In this document: positions 17,043 through 24,209 of the stretch, piece by piece
Numbering within the stretch: the stretch's first letter is position 1
How the letters are laid out: each line of letters starts with the position of its first letter
Source of the DNA: Pseudomonas sp. TNT3
GTDB lineage: Bacteria > Pseudomonadota > Gammaproteobacteria > Pseudomonadales > Pseudomonadaceae
NCBI RefSeq assembly: GCF_010095445.2
Contig: NZ_WFGV02000017.1
Coordinates: 40,963 to 104,962 of the forward strand
DNA length: 64,000 bases
Reading direction: 5' to 3'
Made by a program: the position numbers and the translations under genes
Notes under the pieces: model-generated
Seen by the model: only the letters and a program-made list of their open reading frames with translations
What the model was told of the DNA's origin: nothing
Databases searched by the model: none

Positions 17043-17732
17043 ATGATCGGCGTCGAGTTGCTGTCACCGGAAAGTCTGACGGTGGGCTGGCTGATTTATT
17101 TACCTGTGGTGATGTGGGCGATCTGGCGTGCGCCGTGGGTCGAATTGTTCACCGACCGGCGGCGTCAGCATTTACTGTTTGGCACGGTGTTCGCACTGTT
17201 CATGCTTTGGCTGGTGCGTCGGGATTTCGACACTGGCGTGAGCTATCACTTCATCGGTCTGACGGCGGTTACTCTGCTGCTGGATTGGCCTTTGGCAATC
17301 ATTGGCGGCCTGGTGGCGCAAATGGGCCTGGTTTTCCTCGGGCGTCAGGACCTTGCTGCCGTGGGGGTCAATGGCGCCTTGCTGATTTTGCTGCCGGCGC
17401 TGATTACCGAATGCTGCGCCATTCTGGTCGAGCGCGCGCAGCCGCGTAATCCCTTCGTCTACATCTTCGTGTCCGGGTTCTTTGCGGCGGCGGTGTCTGC
17501 GTTGCTGTGCCTTCTGCTTGCGCTTTGGCTGCTGTGGTTCGATGGGCGTTTTGCGATGCCGTATTGGCTGGAGGATTTTGTCGGCTATCTGTGGCTGATC
17601 ATATTTCCCGAGGCGTTCATCAACGGCATGGTGGTGAGCGCATTGGTGGTGTTCTGCCCCGAGTGGCTGGAAACTTTCAATCGTACTCGCTACCTGTCGG
17701 CACCCTGGAAAGACGACGATCCAGAATCCTGA
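17043..17732 (+). CDS. CbiM-like energy-coupling-factor permease, orphan
   Basis: A 229-residue integral membrane protein with about six or seven hydrophobic helices. It belongs to the energy-coupling-factor transporter permease group related to CbiM, as annotated in other pseudomonads. An Asn-rich turn (VGVNGALLILLPALI) and FPEAFINGMVV match that family. CbiM proteins act in nickel or cobalt uptake with CbiN, CbiQ and CbiO partners; none is adjacent here. A strong AAAGGAG ribosome site precedes the ATG. The substrate is unknown. The family call is moderate because I judge it from topology and short motifs. Confidence 0.7.
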   Translation: MIGVELLSPESLTVGWLIYLPVVMWAIWRAPWVELFTDRRRQHLLFGTVFALFMLWLVRRDFDTGVSYHFIGLTAVTLLLDWPLAIIGGLVAQMGLVFLGRQDLAAVGVNGALLILLPALITECCAILVERAQPRNPFVYIFVSGFFAAAVSALLCLLLALWLLWFDGRFAMPYWLEDFVGYLWLIIFPEAFINGMVVSALVVFCPEWLETFNRTRYLSAPWKDDDPES

Positions 17733-17786
17733 TTCTGAATTGAAGTCTTTCGCCCTTGGATTTGAAGCTCCGCCTGGGTCGTTCTC

Positions 17787-17987
17787 TTAGTGACGGGGTT
17801 CGAAGTCTTCGCTGAACAGGTCATCTTCGGCGTCCGGGCTGACGGGAATCTTGTGTTCTTCGGACGCCCAGGCGCCCAGGTCGATCAGTTTGCAACGGTC
17901 CGAACAGAAGGGCCGGAAGGTGCTGGTGGCACTCCATTCGACAGGAGCGCCGCAAGTTGGGCAGTTGACGGTTGGGGTCTGGCTCAT
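17787..17987 (-). CDS. yacG: YacG, DNA gyrase inhibitor / zinc-binding protein
   Basis: A 66-residue zinc protein. Four cysteines occur in the YacG pattern: [11 protein letters not shown] and [12 protein letters not shown]. The C-terminal tail is acidic ([13 protein letters not shown]). YacG binds GyrB and blocks gyrase activity in E. coli. It is the last gene of the pilBCD-coaE-yacG run, and its start overlaps the coaE stop by four bases. That order is conserved in gammaproteobacteria. Confidence 0.93.
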   Translation of the reverse strand: MSQTPTVNCPTCGAPVEWSATSTFRPFCSDRCKLIDLGAWASEEHKIPVSPDAEDDLFSEDFEPRH

Positions 17988-18607
17988 GACTGGCCTCCAC
18001 GCAAAGTAAGGTAAAAGTGATGCAGGCGTTCGACCTCGCTGTGCAGCCAGGCGAGGTCGCGGTCGTTGATCACGACATCGTCGGCATGGCTCACGCGATC
18101 CTGACGGCTTGATTGAACCTTGAGGATCGCCTGGACCTGTTGCTCGCTGGTCTGGTCGCGCTGCAGGGTGCGTTCGATCTGAAGCTGTTCGGGGGCATCG
18201 ATGACCAGGACACGTTGCGTCATGGCGTACTGGCCGGATTCGATCAACAGCGGCGACACCAGTATCGCGTAGGGCGATTGTGCCTTGCCCAGGTGTTCGA
18301 CGATTTCCTTCGCGATCAGTGGATGCAGCAACGCTTCAAGCCACATGCGCTGCTCTGGCACTTCGAAGATCAGCTTGCGCAACGCCGCGCGATCCAGCTG
18401 CCCGTCAGCCTGTAAGACACCAGGGCCGAAGTGCTCGACGATTTTCGCCAGCGCCGGGCGACCGGGTTCCACCACCCAGCGCGCTGCGTGGTCGGCGTCC
18501 ACCACGTGCACCCCAAGATCGATGAAGTGCTGTGCCGCCGCGCTTTTGCCGCTGCCAATGCCGCCGGTGAGGCCGAGTATCCAGGGTTTTTCCACAGGGG
18601 TATTCAT
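17984..18607 (-). CDS. coaE: CoaE, dephospho-CoA kinase
   Basis: A 207-residue P-loop kinase with the Walker A motif [11 protein letters not shown] near residue 12. Conserved DADH ([15 protein letters not shown]) and LIESGQ stretches are present. It phosphorylates the 3'-OH of dephospho-CoA in the last step of coenzyme A synthesis. The start at 18607 ([16 protein letters not shown]) overlaps the pilD stop by four bases; longer upstream frames overlap pilD deeply and are rejected. The pantothenate genes panB and panC, which feed the same pathway, also lie in this window. Confidence 0.95.
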   Translation of the reverse strand: MNTPVEKPWILGLTGGIGSGKSAAAQHFIDLGVHVVDADHAARWVVEPGRPALAKIVEHFGPGVLQADGQLDRAALRKLIFEVPEQRMWLEALLHPLIAKEIVEHLGKAQSPYAILVSPLLIESGQYAMTQRVLVIDAPEQLQIERTLQRDQTSEQQVQAILKVQSSRQDRVSHADDVVINDRDLAWLHSEVERLHHFYLTLRGGQS

Positions 18608-19476
18608 TTCAAACCGACAAACTGCCAATAGAAGTCGGTTATTTGACCACCCCAGAGCAACGCAATCCAGCCGGCAATTGCCAGATAGGGGCCGAACGGG
18701 ATCGGTGTGGAGGTTTTGGCATTGCGAAAACGCAGCAGGGTCACGCCGATGATGGCGCCCACGAAGGACGAAAGCAGCAGGGTCAGCGGCAGAATTTGCC
18801 AACCGCCCCAGGCGCCGAGCATCGCCAGCAGCTTGAAATCTCCGTAGCCCATACCGTCCTTGCCGGTGATCAGCTTGAATAGCCAGAACACCGACCACAA
18901 CACCAGGTAGCCGGCGATCGCGCCCCACAGCGCCTCATGCAGCGGCACGAACAGGTCGAAACTGTTGACGATCAATCCCAGCCACAGCAACGGCAGCACC
19001 AGCACATCCGGCAACAGTTGATGTTCTGCATCGATGAGACTCATGGCCAACAGGCCCCATGTCAGCACCAGCACTAGGCAAGCCGGCCAGCCGAATCCGA
19101 AGTGCCAGGCAATAAACGCCGACAAAACACCGCAGGCCAACTCGGTCAATGGATAGCGCTTGCTGATCGACGCCGCGCAGTTTGAGCAACGTCCCCGCAG
19201 AAACACGTAACTGATGAGCGGAATGTTTTCCCAGGCTCGAATGCTGTGATCACAGTGCGGGCAATGGGAGTGGGGCAGCATCAGGTTGTAGGTCGGCTGC
19301 GGCGTATCCAGCGGTTGACCGAGTATGTCGTGAGCTTGCAGGCGCCAGTCACGCTCAAGCATTTTTGGCAGGCGCCAGATCACCACATTCAGGAAGCTGC
19401 CCACCAGCAAGCCGACCAGCAAAGCAAGGGCGACAAAGGCCAATGGGTGCGCGTTGAGGATTTCATTCAAGGGCAT
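18604..19476 (-). CDS. pilD: PilD, prepilin peptidase and N-methyltransferase
   Basis: A 290-residue polytopic membrane enzyme. The cytoplasmic zinc-binding cysteines Cys72, Cys75, Cys97 and Cys100 (CPHC...CSNC) are present. The two catalytic aspartates are Asp149 ([11 protein letters not shown]) and Asp213 in the GxGD motif (GMGYGDFK), at the positions known for P. aeruginosa PilD. It cleaves and methylates type IV prepilins, including PilA and PilE here, and also type II secretion pseudopilins. It follows pilC with a one-base gap. Confidence 0.97.
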   Translation of the reverse strand: MPLNEILNAHPLAFVALALLVGLLVGSFLNVVIWRLPKMLERDWRLQAHDILGQPLDTPQPTYNLMLPHSHCPHCDHSIRAWENIPLISYVFLRGRCSNCAASISKRYPLTELACGVLSAFIAWHFGFGWPACLVLVLTWGLLAMSLIDAEHQLLPDVLVLPLLWLGLIVNSFDLFVPLHEALWGAIAGYLVLWSVFWLFKLITGKDGMGYGDFKLLAMLGAWGGWQILPLTLLLSSFVGAIIGVTLLRFRNAKTSTPIPFGPYLAIAGWIALLWGGQITDFYWQFVGLK

Positions 19477-19477
19477 G

Positions 19478-20695
19478 TCAGATCGTTGCGCCGAGTTGGA
19501 AAATAGGCAGGTACATGGCCACCACCAGGCTGCCGACGATAATCCCCAGCACCACCATGATGAACGGTTCCATCAGGCTGGTGAGGTTATCCACCATGTT
19601 GTCGATTTCGGCTTCGTAGAAGCTCGCCACCTTGTCGAGCATGTCGTCCAGCGCGCCAGACTCCTCGCCGATCGCTGTCATCTGGATCGCCATGTTTGGA
19701 AAAACGCCAGAGGTGCGCATGGCGAAGTTCAGCTGCATACCCGTCGAAACATCTTGCTTGACCCTTAATACCGCACGCTTGAACACGATATTGCCGGTCG
19801 CCCCGGCAACGGACTCCAAGGCTTCTACCAGTGGTACACCCGCGGCGAAAGTGGTCGACAGTGTGCGGGCATATCGAGCGACGGCGGACTTGTACATCAA
19901 GGTGCCCACCAAGGGCAGCTTCAACAGCCAGGTGTCCATCCGGTCGCGAAAAGCTTGAGAGGTTTTAAGCGCATGGCGTACACCGAAGATTGCTGCGATC
20001 AATAGCCCCAGTATGATCCACCACCACTCCTGCATGAACTCCGAGAGGCCGATGACCATCACGGTAAAGGCGGGCAATTCAGCGCCAAACCCCTTGAAGA
20101 CGGACTCGAACTGCGGCACCACTTTGACCAGCAGAATCCCTGTCACAATCAGCGCGACGAACACCACGAACAGCGGATAAGTCATGGCTTTCTTGATCTT
20201 CGCCTTGAGGGCTTCGCTTTTTTCCTTATAGGTCGCGACCCGTTCCAGAAGGGTATCCAGGGCGCCCGCCTGTTCGCCCGCGTCCACCAGGTTGCAGTAG
20301 AGCTCATCGAAGTATTGGGGCTTTTTACGCAAGGCGGCAGCGAAGCTGTTACCCGCCGCGACTTCCTGTTTCACCTCGTCCACCAGTTTGCGCATGGCCG
20401 GATTCTCGAAGCCTTCGCCGATGATGTCGAACGATTGCAGCAGCGGCACGCCGGCTTTCATCATGGTCGCCATTTGCCGGGTGAACAGGGCGATGTCCTG
20501 GGCTTTGATGCGTTTGCCCAGGTTGAGAATCGAGACAGACTTCTTGCGCACCTTGCCCGGGTTGATGCCTTGCTTGCGTAACTGAGCCTTGATCAGCGCC
20601 GGATTCTGACCGCTCAATTCGCCGGTCATTTTCGTGCCTTTCCTGTCGGTGCCTTCCCAGGCGTAAACGCTGATTTTTACTGCTTTGACCGCCAT
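19478..20695 (-). CDS. pilC: PilC, type IV pilus inner-membrane platform protein
   Basis: A 405-residue protein with two tandem T2SSF/GspF domains (about 75-200 and 275-400), each with the conserved AFFTRQ/LALFTRQMATMMKAGVPL-type motif. Three transmembrane segments are visible (near 175-195, 225-245 and 380-400). It forms the inner-membrane platform on which PilB and PilT act. It lies two bases after pilB and one base before pilD, a tight operon. Confidence 0.96.
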   Translation of the reverse strand: MAVKAVKISVYAWEGTDRKGTKMTGELSGQNPALIKAQLRKQGINPGKVRKKSVSILNLGKRIKAQDIALFTRQMATMMKAGVPLLQSFDIIGEGFENPAMRKLVDEVKQEVAAGNSFAAALRKKPQYFDELYCNLVDAGEQAGALDTLLERVATYKEKSEALKAKIKKAMTYPLFVVFVALIVTGILLVKVVPQFESVFKGFGAELPAFTVMVIGLSEFMQEWWWIILGLLIAAIFGVRHALKTSQAFRDRMDTWLLKLPLVGTLMYKSAVARYARTLSTTFAAGVPLVEALESVAGATGNIVFKRAVLRVKQDVSTGMQLNFAMRTSGVFPNMAIQMTAIGEESGALDDMLDKVASFYEAEIDNMVDNLTSLMEPFIMVVLGIIVGSLVVAMYLPIFQLGATI

Positions 20696-20697
20696 GT

Positions 20698-22398
20698 TCA
20701 GTCCTTGGTGACCCGGTTGATTTCTTCAAGGCTGGTGATGCCTTGCATGGCCTTTTGAAGACCGGAAGTACGCAGATCATCAAAACCGTCTTTGCGCATC
20801 TGAATATCGATTTCCAGTGAGTTGCCTTCGGCCATGATCAGGTGTTGAAGCGCCGGCGTGTTCTTCACCACTTCATAAATCCCGACCCGGCCTTTATAGC
20901 CGTTGTTACAGAGGTCGCATCCGACCGGTTCAAAGATCGTGAACGAGCCGATGCGTTCCTCGGGAAAGCCTTCCTTGAGCAATGCTTCGCGCGGAATATC
21001 GATGGGTTTCTTGCAATGGCCGCACAATTTGCGCGCCAGGCGCTGAGCGATGATCAGGCTGACGGACGTCGCAATGTTGAAGCCCTGAACGCCCATGTTG
21101 TGCAGGCGGGTGAGGGTTTCCGCCGCACTGTTGGTGTGCAGGGTCGATAACACCAAATGCCCGGTCTGGGCCGCTTTGATGGCTATTTCAGCGGTTTCGA
21201 GGTCGCGGATCTCACCGACCATGATCACGTCCGGGTCTTGCCGCAAGAATGAGCGCAAGGCCTGGGCAAAATCCAGGCCTTGCTTGGGATTGACGTTGAC
21301 CTGGTTGACGCCTTCCATGTTGATTTCCACCGGGTCTTCGGCGGTGGAGATGTTGATGTCCACGGTGTTGAGAATGTTCAGGCCGGTGTAGAGCGATACG
21401 GTCTTGCCGGAACCCGTGGGGCCGGTGACCAGAATCATGCCCTGTGGCTGCCTCAGCGCGGCCATGTACAGGTCTTTTTGCGCGGGTTCGTAACCGAGCG
21501 CATCGATGCCCATTTGTGCGCTGGACGGATCGAGGATCCGGATCACCACTTTCTCGCCCCACAGGGTGGGCAGGGTATTGACCCGGAAGTCGATGGATTT
21601 GCTTTTGGACAGGCGCATTTTGATCCGCCCGTCCTGAGGCCGGCGTCGTTCGGAGATGTCGAGGCTGGCCATGACTTTCAACCGCGCGGCGATACGACCG
21701 GCCAGTTGAATCGGCGGCTTGGCGACTTCGCGCAGCATGCCGTCGGTGCGCATCCGCACGCGGTAGGTCTTTTCGTAAGGCTCGAAGTGCAGGTCGGAGG
21801 AGCCACTTTTTATCGCGTCGAGCAGCATCTTGTGGACGAAGCGAACCACTGGCGCGTCATCGGCATCCTGTCCAGCGATGGCGTCCGCTTTGCTGTCATC
21901 GGCTGAATCGATGTCCACGCCATCAAGGTCAACGTCGGCCATGTCTTCCAGGCCGGTGGAGTGGGTGTCGAAGAGTTTTTCGATGGCGTCGCTTAGCTTG
22001 TCATCCTCTACCAGAATGGCTTCGGTGGTCAGCCCGGTACTGAACTGGATGTCATTGATGACTTGATGGTTGGTTGGGTCGGAGACCCCAACGAACAACT
22101 TGTTACCACGCCGCCACAGGGGCAGGACGTGGTGTTGGCGCACGAGCTTTTCGCTGACCAGTCCTTTGGGCTGGCCTTCCTTGTCGAGGGCATTGAGGTC
22201 GAACAGCGCCATGCCGAAATGCTCGGAGGCGATCTCGGCGACCTGCCGGCTCTTTACCAGCTTGTTCTGCACCAGATGGCTGACCAGCGAGATGCGGTTG
22301 CGTTGGGCTTGCTGATACGCCTGTTGCGCGCTTTTGTCAGTCAGCAGCTCGGCCAGGACCAATTGCTTGGCCAGGCCGCTAAGAGCGATGTCATTCAT
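20698..22398 (-). CDS. pilB: PilB, type IV pilus extension ATPase
   Basis: A 566-residue GspE-type ATPase. An N-terminal GspEII domain precedes the motor domain, which has Walker A GPTGSGKT (about 326-333), an Asp box and a Walker B-like MVGEIRDLETAE. A tetracysteine zinc motif follows: CGHCKKP near 456 and CDLCNNGYKGR near 490. It powers pilin polymerisation. It is transcribed divergently from pilA across a 225-base region that carries the pilA sigma-54 promoter. Confidence 0.97.
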   Translation of the reverse strand: MNDIALSGLAKQLVLAELLTDKSAQQAYQQAQRNRISLVSHLVQNKLVKSRQVAEIASEHFGMALFDLNALDKEGQPKGLVSEKLVRQHHVLPLWRRGNKLFVGVSDPTNHQVINDIQFSTGLTTEAILVEDDKLSDAIEKLFDTHSTGLEDMADVDLDGVDIDSADDSKADAIAGQDADDAPVVRFVHKMLLDAIKSGSSDLHFEPYEKTYRVRMRTDGMLREVAKPPIQLAGRIAARLKVMASLDISERRRPQDGRIKMRLSKSKSIDFRVNTLPTLWGEKVVIRILDPSSAQMGIDALGYEPAQKDLYMAALRQPQGMILVTGPTGSGKTVSLYTGLNILNTVDINISTAEDPVEINMEGVNQVNVNPKQGLDFAQALRSFLRQDPDVIMVGEIRDLETAEIAIKAAQTGHLVLSTLHTNSAAETLTRLHNMGVQGFNIATSVSLIIAQRLARKLCGHCKKPIDIPREALLKEGFPEERIGSFTIFEPVGCDLCNNGYKGRVGIYEVVKNTPALQHLIMAEGNSLEIDIQMRKDGFDDLRTSGLQKAMQGITSLEEINRVTKD

Positions 22399-22471
22399 TG
22401 GGATACCGGACGCAGACAGTTCATGACTTATAGCCTAGTCAAGGGACGGAGCCAAACCAGCCGTGGTGAAG

Positions 22472-22486
22472 TGACAAAAAGTGTCA
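22472..22486 (+). promoter_or_regulatory. Candidate PilR-binding inverted TGTC pair upstream of pilA
   Basis: TGACA and GTGTCA face each other across an A-rich centre, so TGTC occurs on both strands. P. aeruginosa PilR sites contain repeated TGTC. The pair lies about 90-100 bases before the sigma-54 promoter's inferred start, a proper distance for an enhancer-type activator. Assignment to PilR is an inference. Confidence 0.5.
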
Positions 22487-22559
22487 GATAGTGCGGTTTA
22501 CGAGGGCCCGTCAGGCAGATCATTTGCGCTTGCCCCCAGCGTGCAGGCGTTGCGGCTGT

Positions 22560-22575
22560 TGGCATGCGCTGTGCT
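22560..22575 (+). promoter_or_regulatory. Sigma-54 promoter of pilA
   Basis: TGGCATGCGCTGTGCT places the invariant GG (22561-22562) and GC (22573-22574) exactly ten bases apart and is close to the consensus TGGCACG-N4-TTGCW. Transcription would begin near 22586, giving a ~38-base leader. Sigma-54 control of pilA by PilR is established in Pseudomonas. Confidence 0.85.
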
Positions 22576-22623
22576 GGGATAAATTCAGATCATGAGATTC
22601 CGACTCATGCATGGAGCTTGTCT

Positions 22624-23034
22624 ATGAATAACCAAAAAGGTTTTACCCTGATCGAGCTGTTGATCGTTGTGGCGATCATCGGGATTCTGGCGACGTTTGC
22701 TATTCCGGCCTATTCGAAATATCAGGCGCGGGCGAAGATGACTGCTGGTGCAGCTGAAGTATCGGCGCTCAAGGTCAATTATGAAGACGCGGTGAACTCC
22801 GGTACTGCGGCACCAGCTGTGACTGCCTTCAACCCGGGTGGCGATACGCAAAACTGCACCATCACCGCTGCTACGAGTCCTGCATCAGGAATCGTTTGCA
22901 CAATCAAAGGCGCACCTTCCGTTATTACCGGTGCAACTGTGACGTTGACTCGCGATGCCGCCAAAGGCTGGTCATGCGCCACCAGTGTTATCGCAGACTA
23001 CGCGCCGAAAGGTTGCACGCCTGCTGCTGGCTGA
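22624..23034 (+). CDS. pilA: PilA, major type IV pilin
   Basis: A 136-residue prepilin. A six-residue leader MNNQKG is followed by cleavage at G|FTLIELLIVVAIIGIL, with Glu at mature position 5. The globular domain has four cysteines, two near residues 78-92 and two near 118-131, permitting two disulfides. It is short, as in group I-like Pseudomonas pilins. No glycosyltransferase tfpO follows; a terminator does. The start at 22624 is fixed by the prepilin leader and a GGAGC ribosome site. It is expected to be processed by PilD, assembled by PilB and PilC, and controlled by PilSR. Confidence 0.95.
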   Translation: MNNQKGFTLIELLIVVAIIGILATFAIPAYSKYQARAKMTAGAAEVSALKVNYEDAVNSGTAAPAVTAFNPGGDTQNCTITAATSPASGIVCTIKGAPSVITGATVTLTRDAAKGWSCATSVIADYAPKGCTPAAG

Positions 23035-23057
23035 TCCATTTTCAGCGTAATCAAAAG

Positions 23058-23087
23058 CCCTGTATCTCGCGATACAGGGTTTTTTTT
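23058..23087 (+). terminator. Intrinsic terminator of pilA
   Basis: A CCCTGTATC/GATACAGGG nine-base stem with a TCGC loop is followed by eight T residues, 23 bases after the pilA stop. Confidence 0.92.
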
Positions 23088-23190
23088 GCTTTTTATTCGG
23101 TGCGATCGGGTCAATCAAGAAAACCCCCGACAATTCATGGCCTTAGGCCCACGCCAAAACCCGCAACTTGCATGTCCATTATTTCCAACT

Positions 23191-23205
23191 CATGCAAATT
23201 GCATG
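23191..23205 (+). promoter_or_regulatory. Palindrome CATGCAAATTGCATG upstream of the BON gene
   Basis: A 15-base palindrome (odd centre) lies about 80 bases upstream of the sigma-54-like promoter at 23270-23285. A half copy, TTGCATG, sits at 23169-23175. Its position fits an activator or operator site; the protein that would bind is unknown. Confidence 0.5.
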
Positions 23206-23269
23206 ATTCCGAAAATCGGCCTGTTTGCTAAGCTGTTGATTTATAACGAATATTCAGGTGTCTCAAAGT

Positions 23270-23285
23270 TGGCACAGCGTTCGCA
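23270..23285 (+). promoter_or_regulatory. Sigma-54-like promoter of the BON-domain gene
   Basis: TTGGCACAGCGTTCGCA has GG (23271-23272) and GC (23283-23284) ten bases apart and matches TGGCAC exactly, with TCGCA in place of TTGCA. The start would be near 23296, 55 bases before the ATG at 23351. Confidence 0.6.
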
Positions 23286-23350
23286 ATATACCCAGTAACC
23301 CTGCTGACAAGACACGCAGCAGACTTTCCAGAAAAACAGGAGTTACTCGT

Positions 23351-23707
23351 ATGAAGAAGTTCGCTATCACTGCCGCTGCTGCTACCGCGCTGACCCTGAC
23401 CATGGCCGGTTCCGCATTTGCACAAACTACCCAGGCTACCCAGTCACCAATGGTGCTGGCTGCTGGTGAAGTGACCGAAGCCAAAGAAGCTACTTCCGAT
23501 ACCTGGATCACTACCAAAGTCAAAGCTGACCTGGTTACCGAAAAAGGCATTCCTGGTACCGACATCAAAGTTGAAACCAACAAAGGCGTTGTTTCCCTGT
23601 CGTCCACTGTTGCAGTGACTGACGCTCAGAAAACCACCGCAGTGGCTATCGCCAAGAAAATCAAAGGCGTCAAAGCGGTCTCCGCTGACGGCCTGAAAGC
23701 CGAGTAA
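23351..23707 (+). CDS. Periplasmic BON-domain protein
   Basis: A 118-residue exported protein. A signal peptide (MKKFAITAAAATALTL...SAFA|QTT) is followed by an Ala/Thr-rich linker. A single BON domain occupies about residues 47-115: DTWITTKVKADLVTEKGIPG, then KVETNKGVVSLSSTV and ending in IKGVKAVSADG. BON domains bind phospholipid and are found in OsmY and in secretin-associated proteins; OsmY has two, this has one. Its codon choice is uniform and AAAGAAG-rich, suggesting high expression. The start at 23351 has an AACAGGAG ribosome site. The exact role is unknown. Confidence 0.9.
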   Translation: MKKFAITAAAATALTLTMAGSAFAQTTQATQSPMVLAAGEVTEAKEATSDTWITTKVKADLVTEKGIPGTDIKVETNKGVVSLSSTVAVTDAQKTTAVAIAKKIKGVKAVSADGLKAE

Positions 23708-23909
23708 ACGGCACGACTTCTCGCCTGAACCGGGAGAAGGCGCGATAGACGGGCCGAGCTATACGTCTGTCGCAGCTTTGGAGTTCATGCGAAGGCCACA
23801 AGGATGTGGCCATTACAGGCCTCGGCATTCGTGTCGGGGCCTGTTCTATTGTGGGAGTTTGAAAATTTAGTGCGCTCTCGCTCCTGTAGCAGCTGGCGTA
23901 GGGGATTTA

Positions 23910-24209
23910 TCAGCTTCCGCGCTTGCTGGTGATCTGCACCAGGCGGTTACCTTCGAACCGCAAGTACTGATACATCCCGCCATTCGGCCCGTAAGTCCAT
24001 TCTTCGACCTGGAATTCTTCCCGTCGGTTAGCGCTGCGCTTATAGCCCAGCGGGTCTCGTTCGACGGGCTCCCCGCACTTCTGCAAGACCTCGCTGGAAC
24101 GGTCCCCGACACTGATCAATTGACTGCCGCAGCGTAGGGTGTTGGCTGCCGAGGCATGCCCCGCAATCAATGTCAGCGCCAGGCTGAATAACACTTTGCG
24201 AATCATCAC
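23910..24209 (-). CDS. DUF2845 secreted small protein
   Basis: A 99-residue protein with a signal peptide (MMIRKVLFSLALTLIAGHASA) and two cysteines (RCGSQLI and QKCGEP). The layout, GD...EVLQKCGEPVERD and EEWTYGPN...YLRFEGNRLVQI, is that of the DUF2845 family, probably a periplasmic beta-rich domain related to SmpA/OmlA folds. Its start overlaps the stop of the DUF748 gene by four bases, so the two form an operon. Its function is unknown. Confidence 0.83.
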   Translation of the reverse strand: MMIRKVLFSLALTLIAGHASAANTLRCGSQLISVGDRSSEVLQKCGEPVERDPLGYKRSANRREEFQVEEWTYGPNGGMYQYLRFEGNRLVQITSKRGS

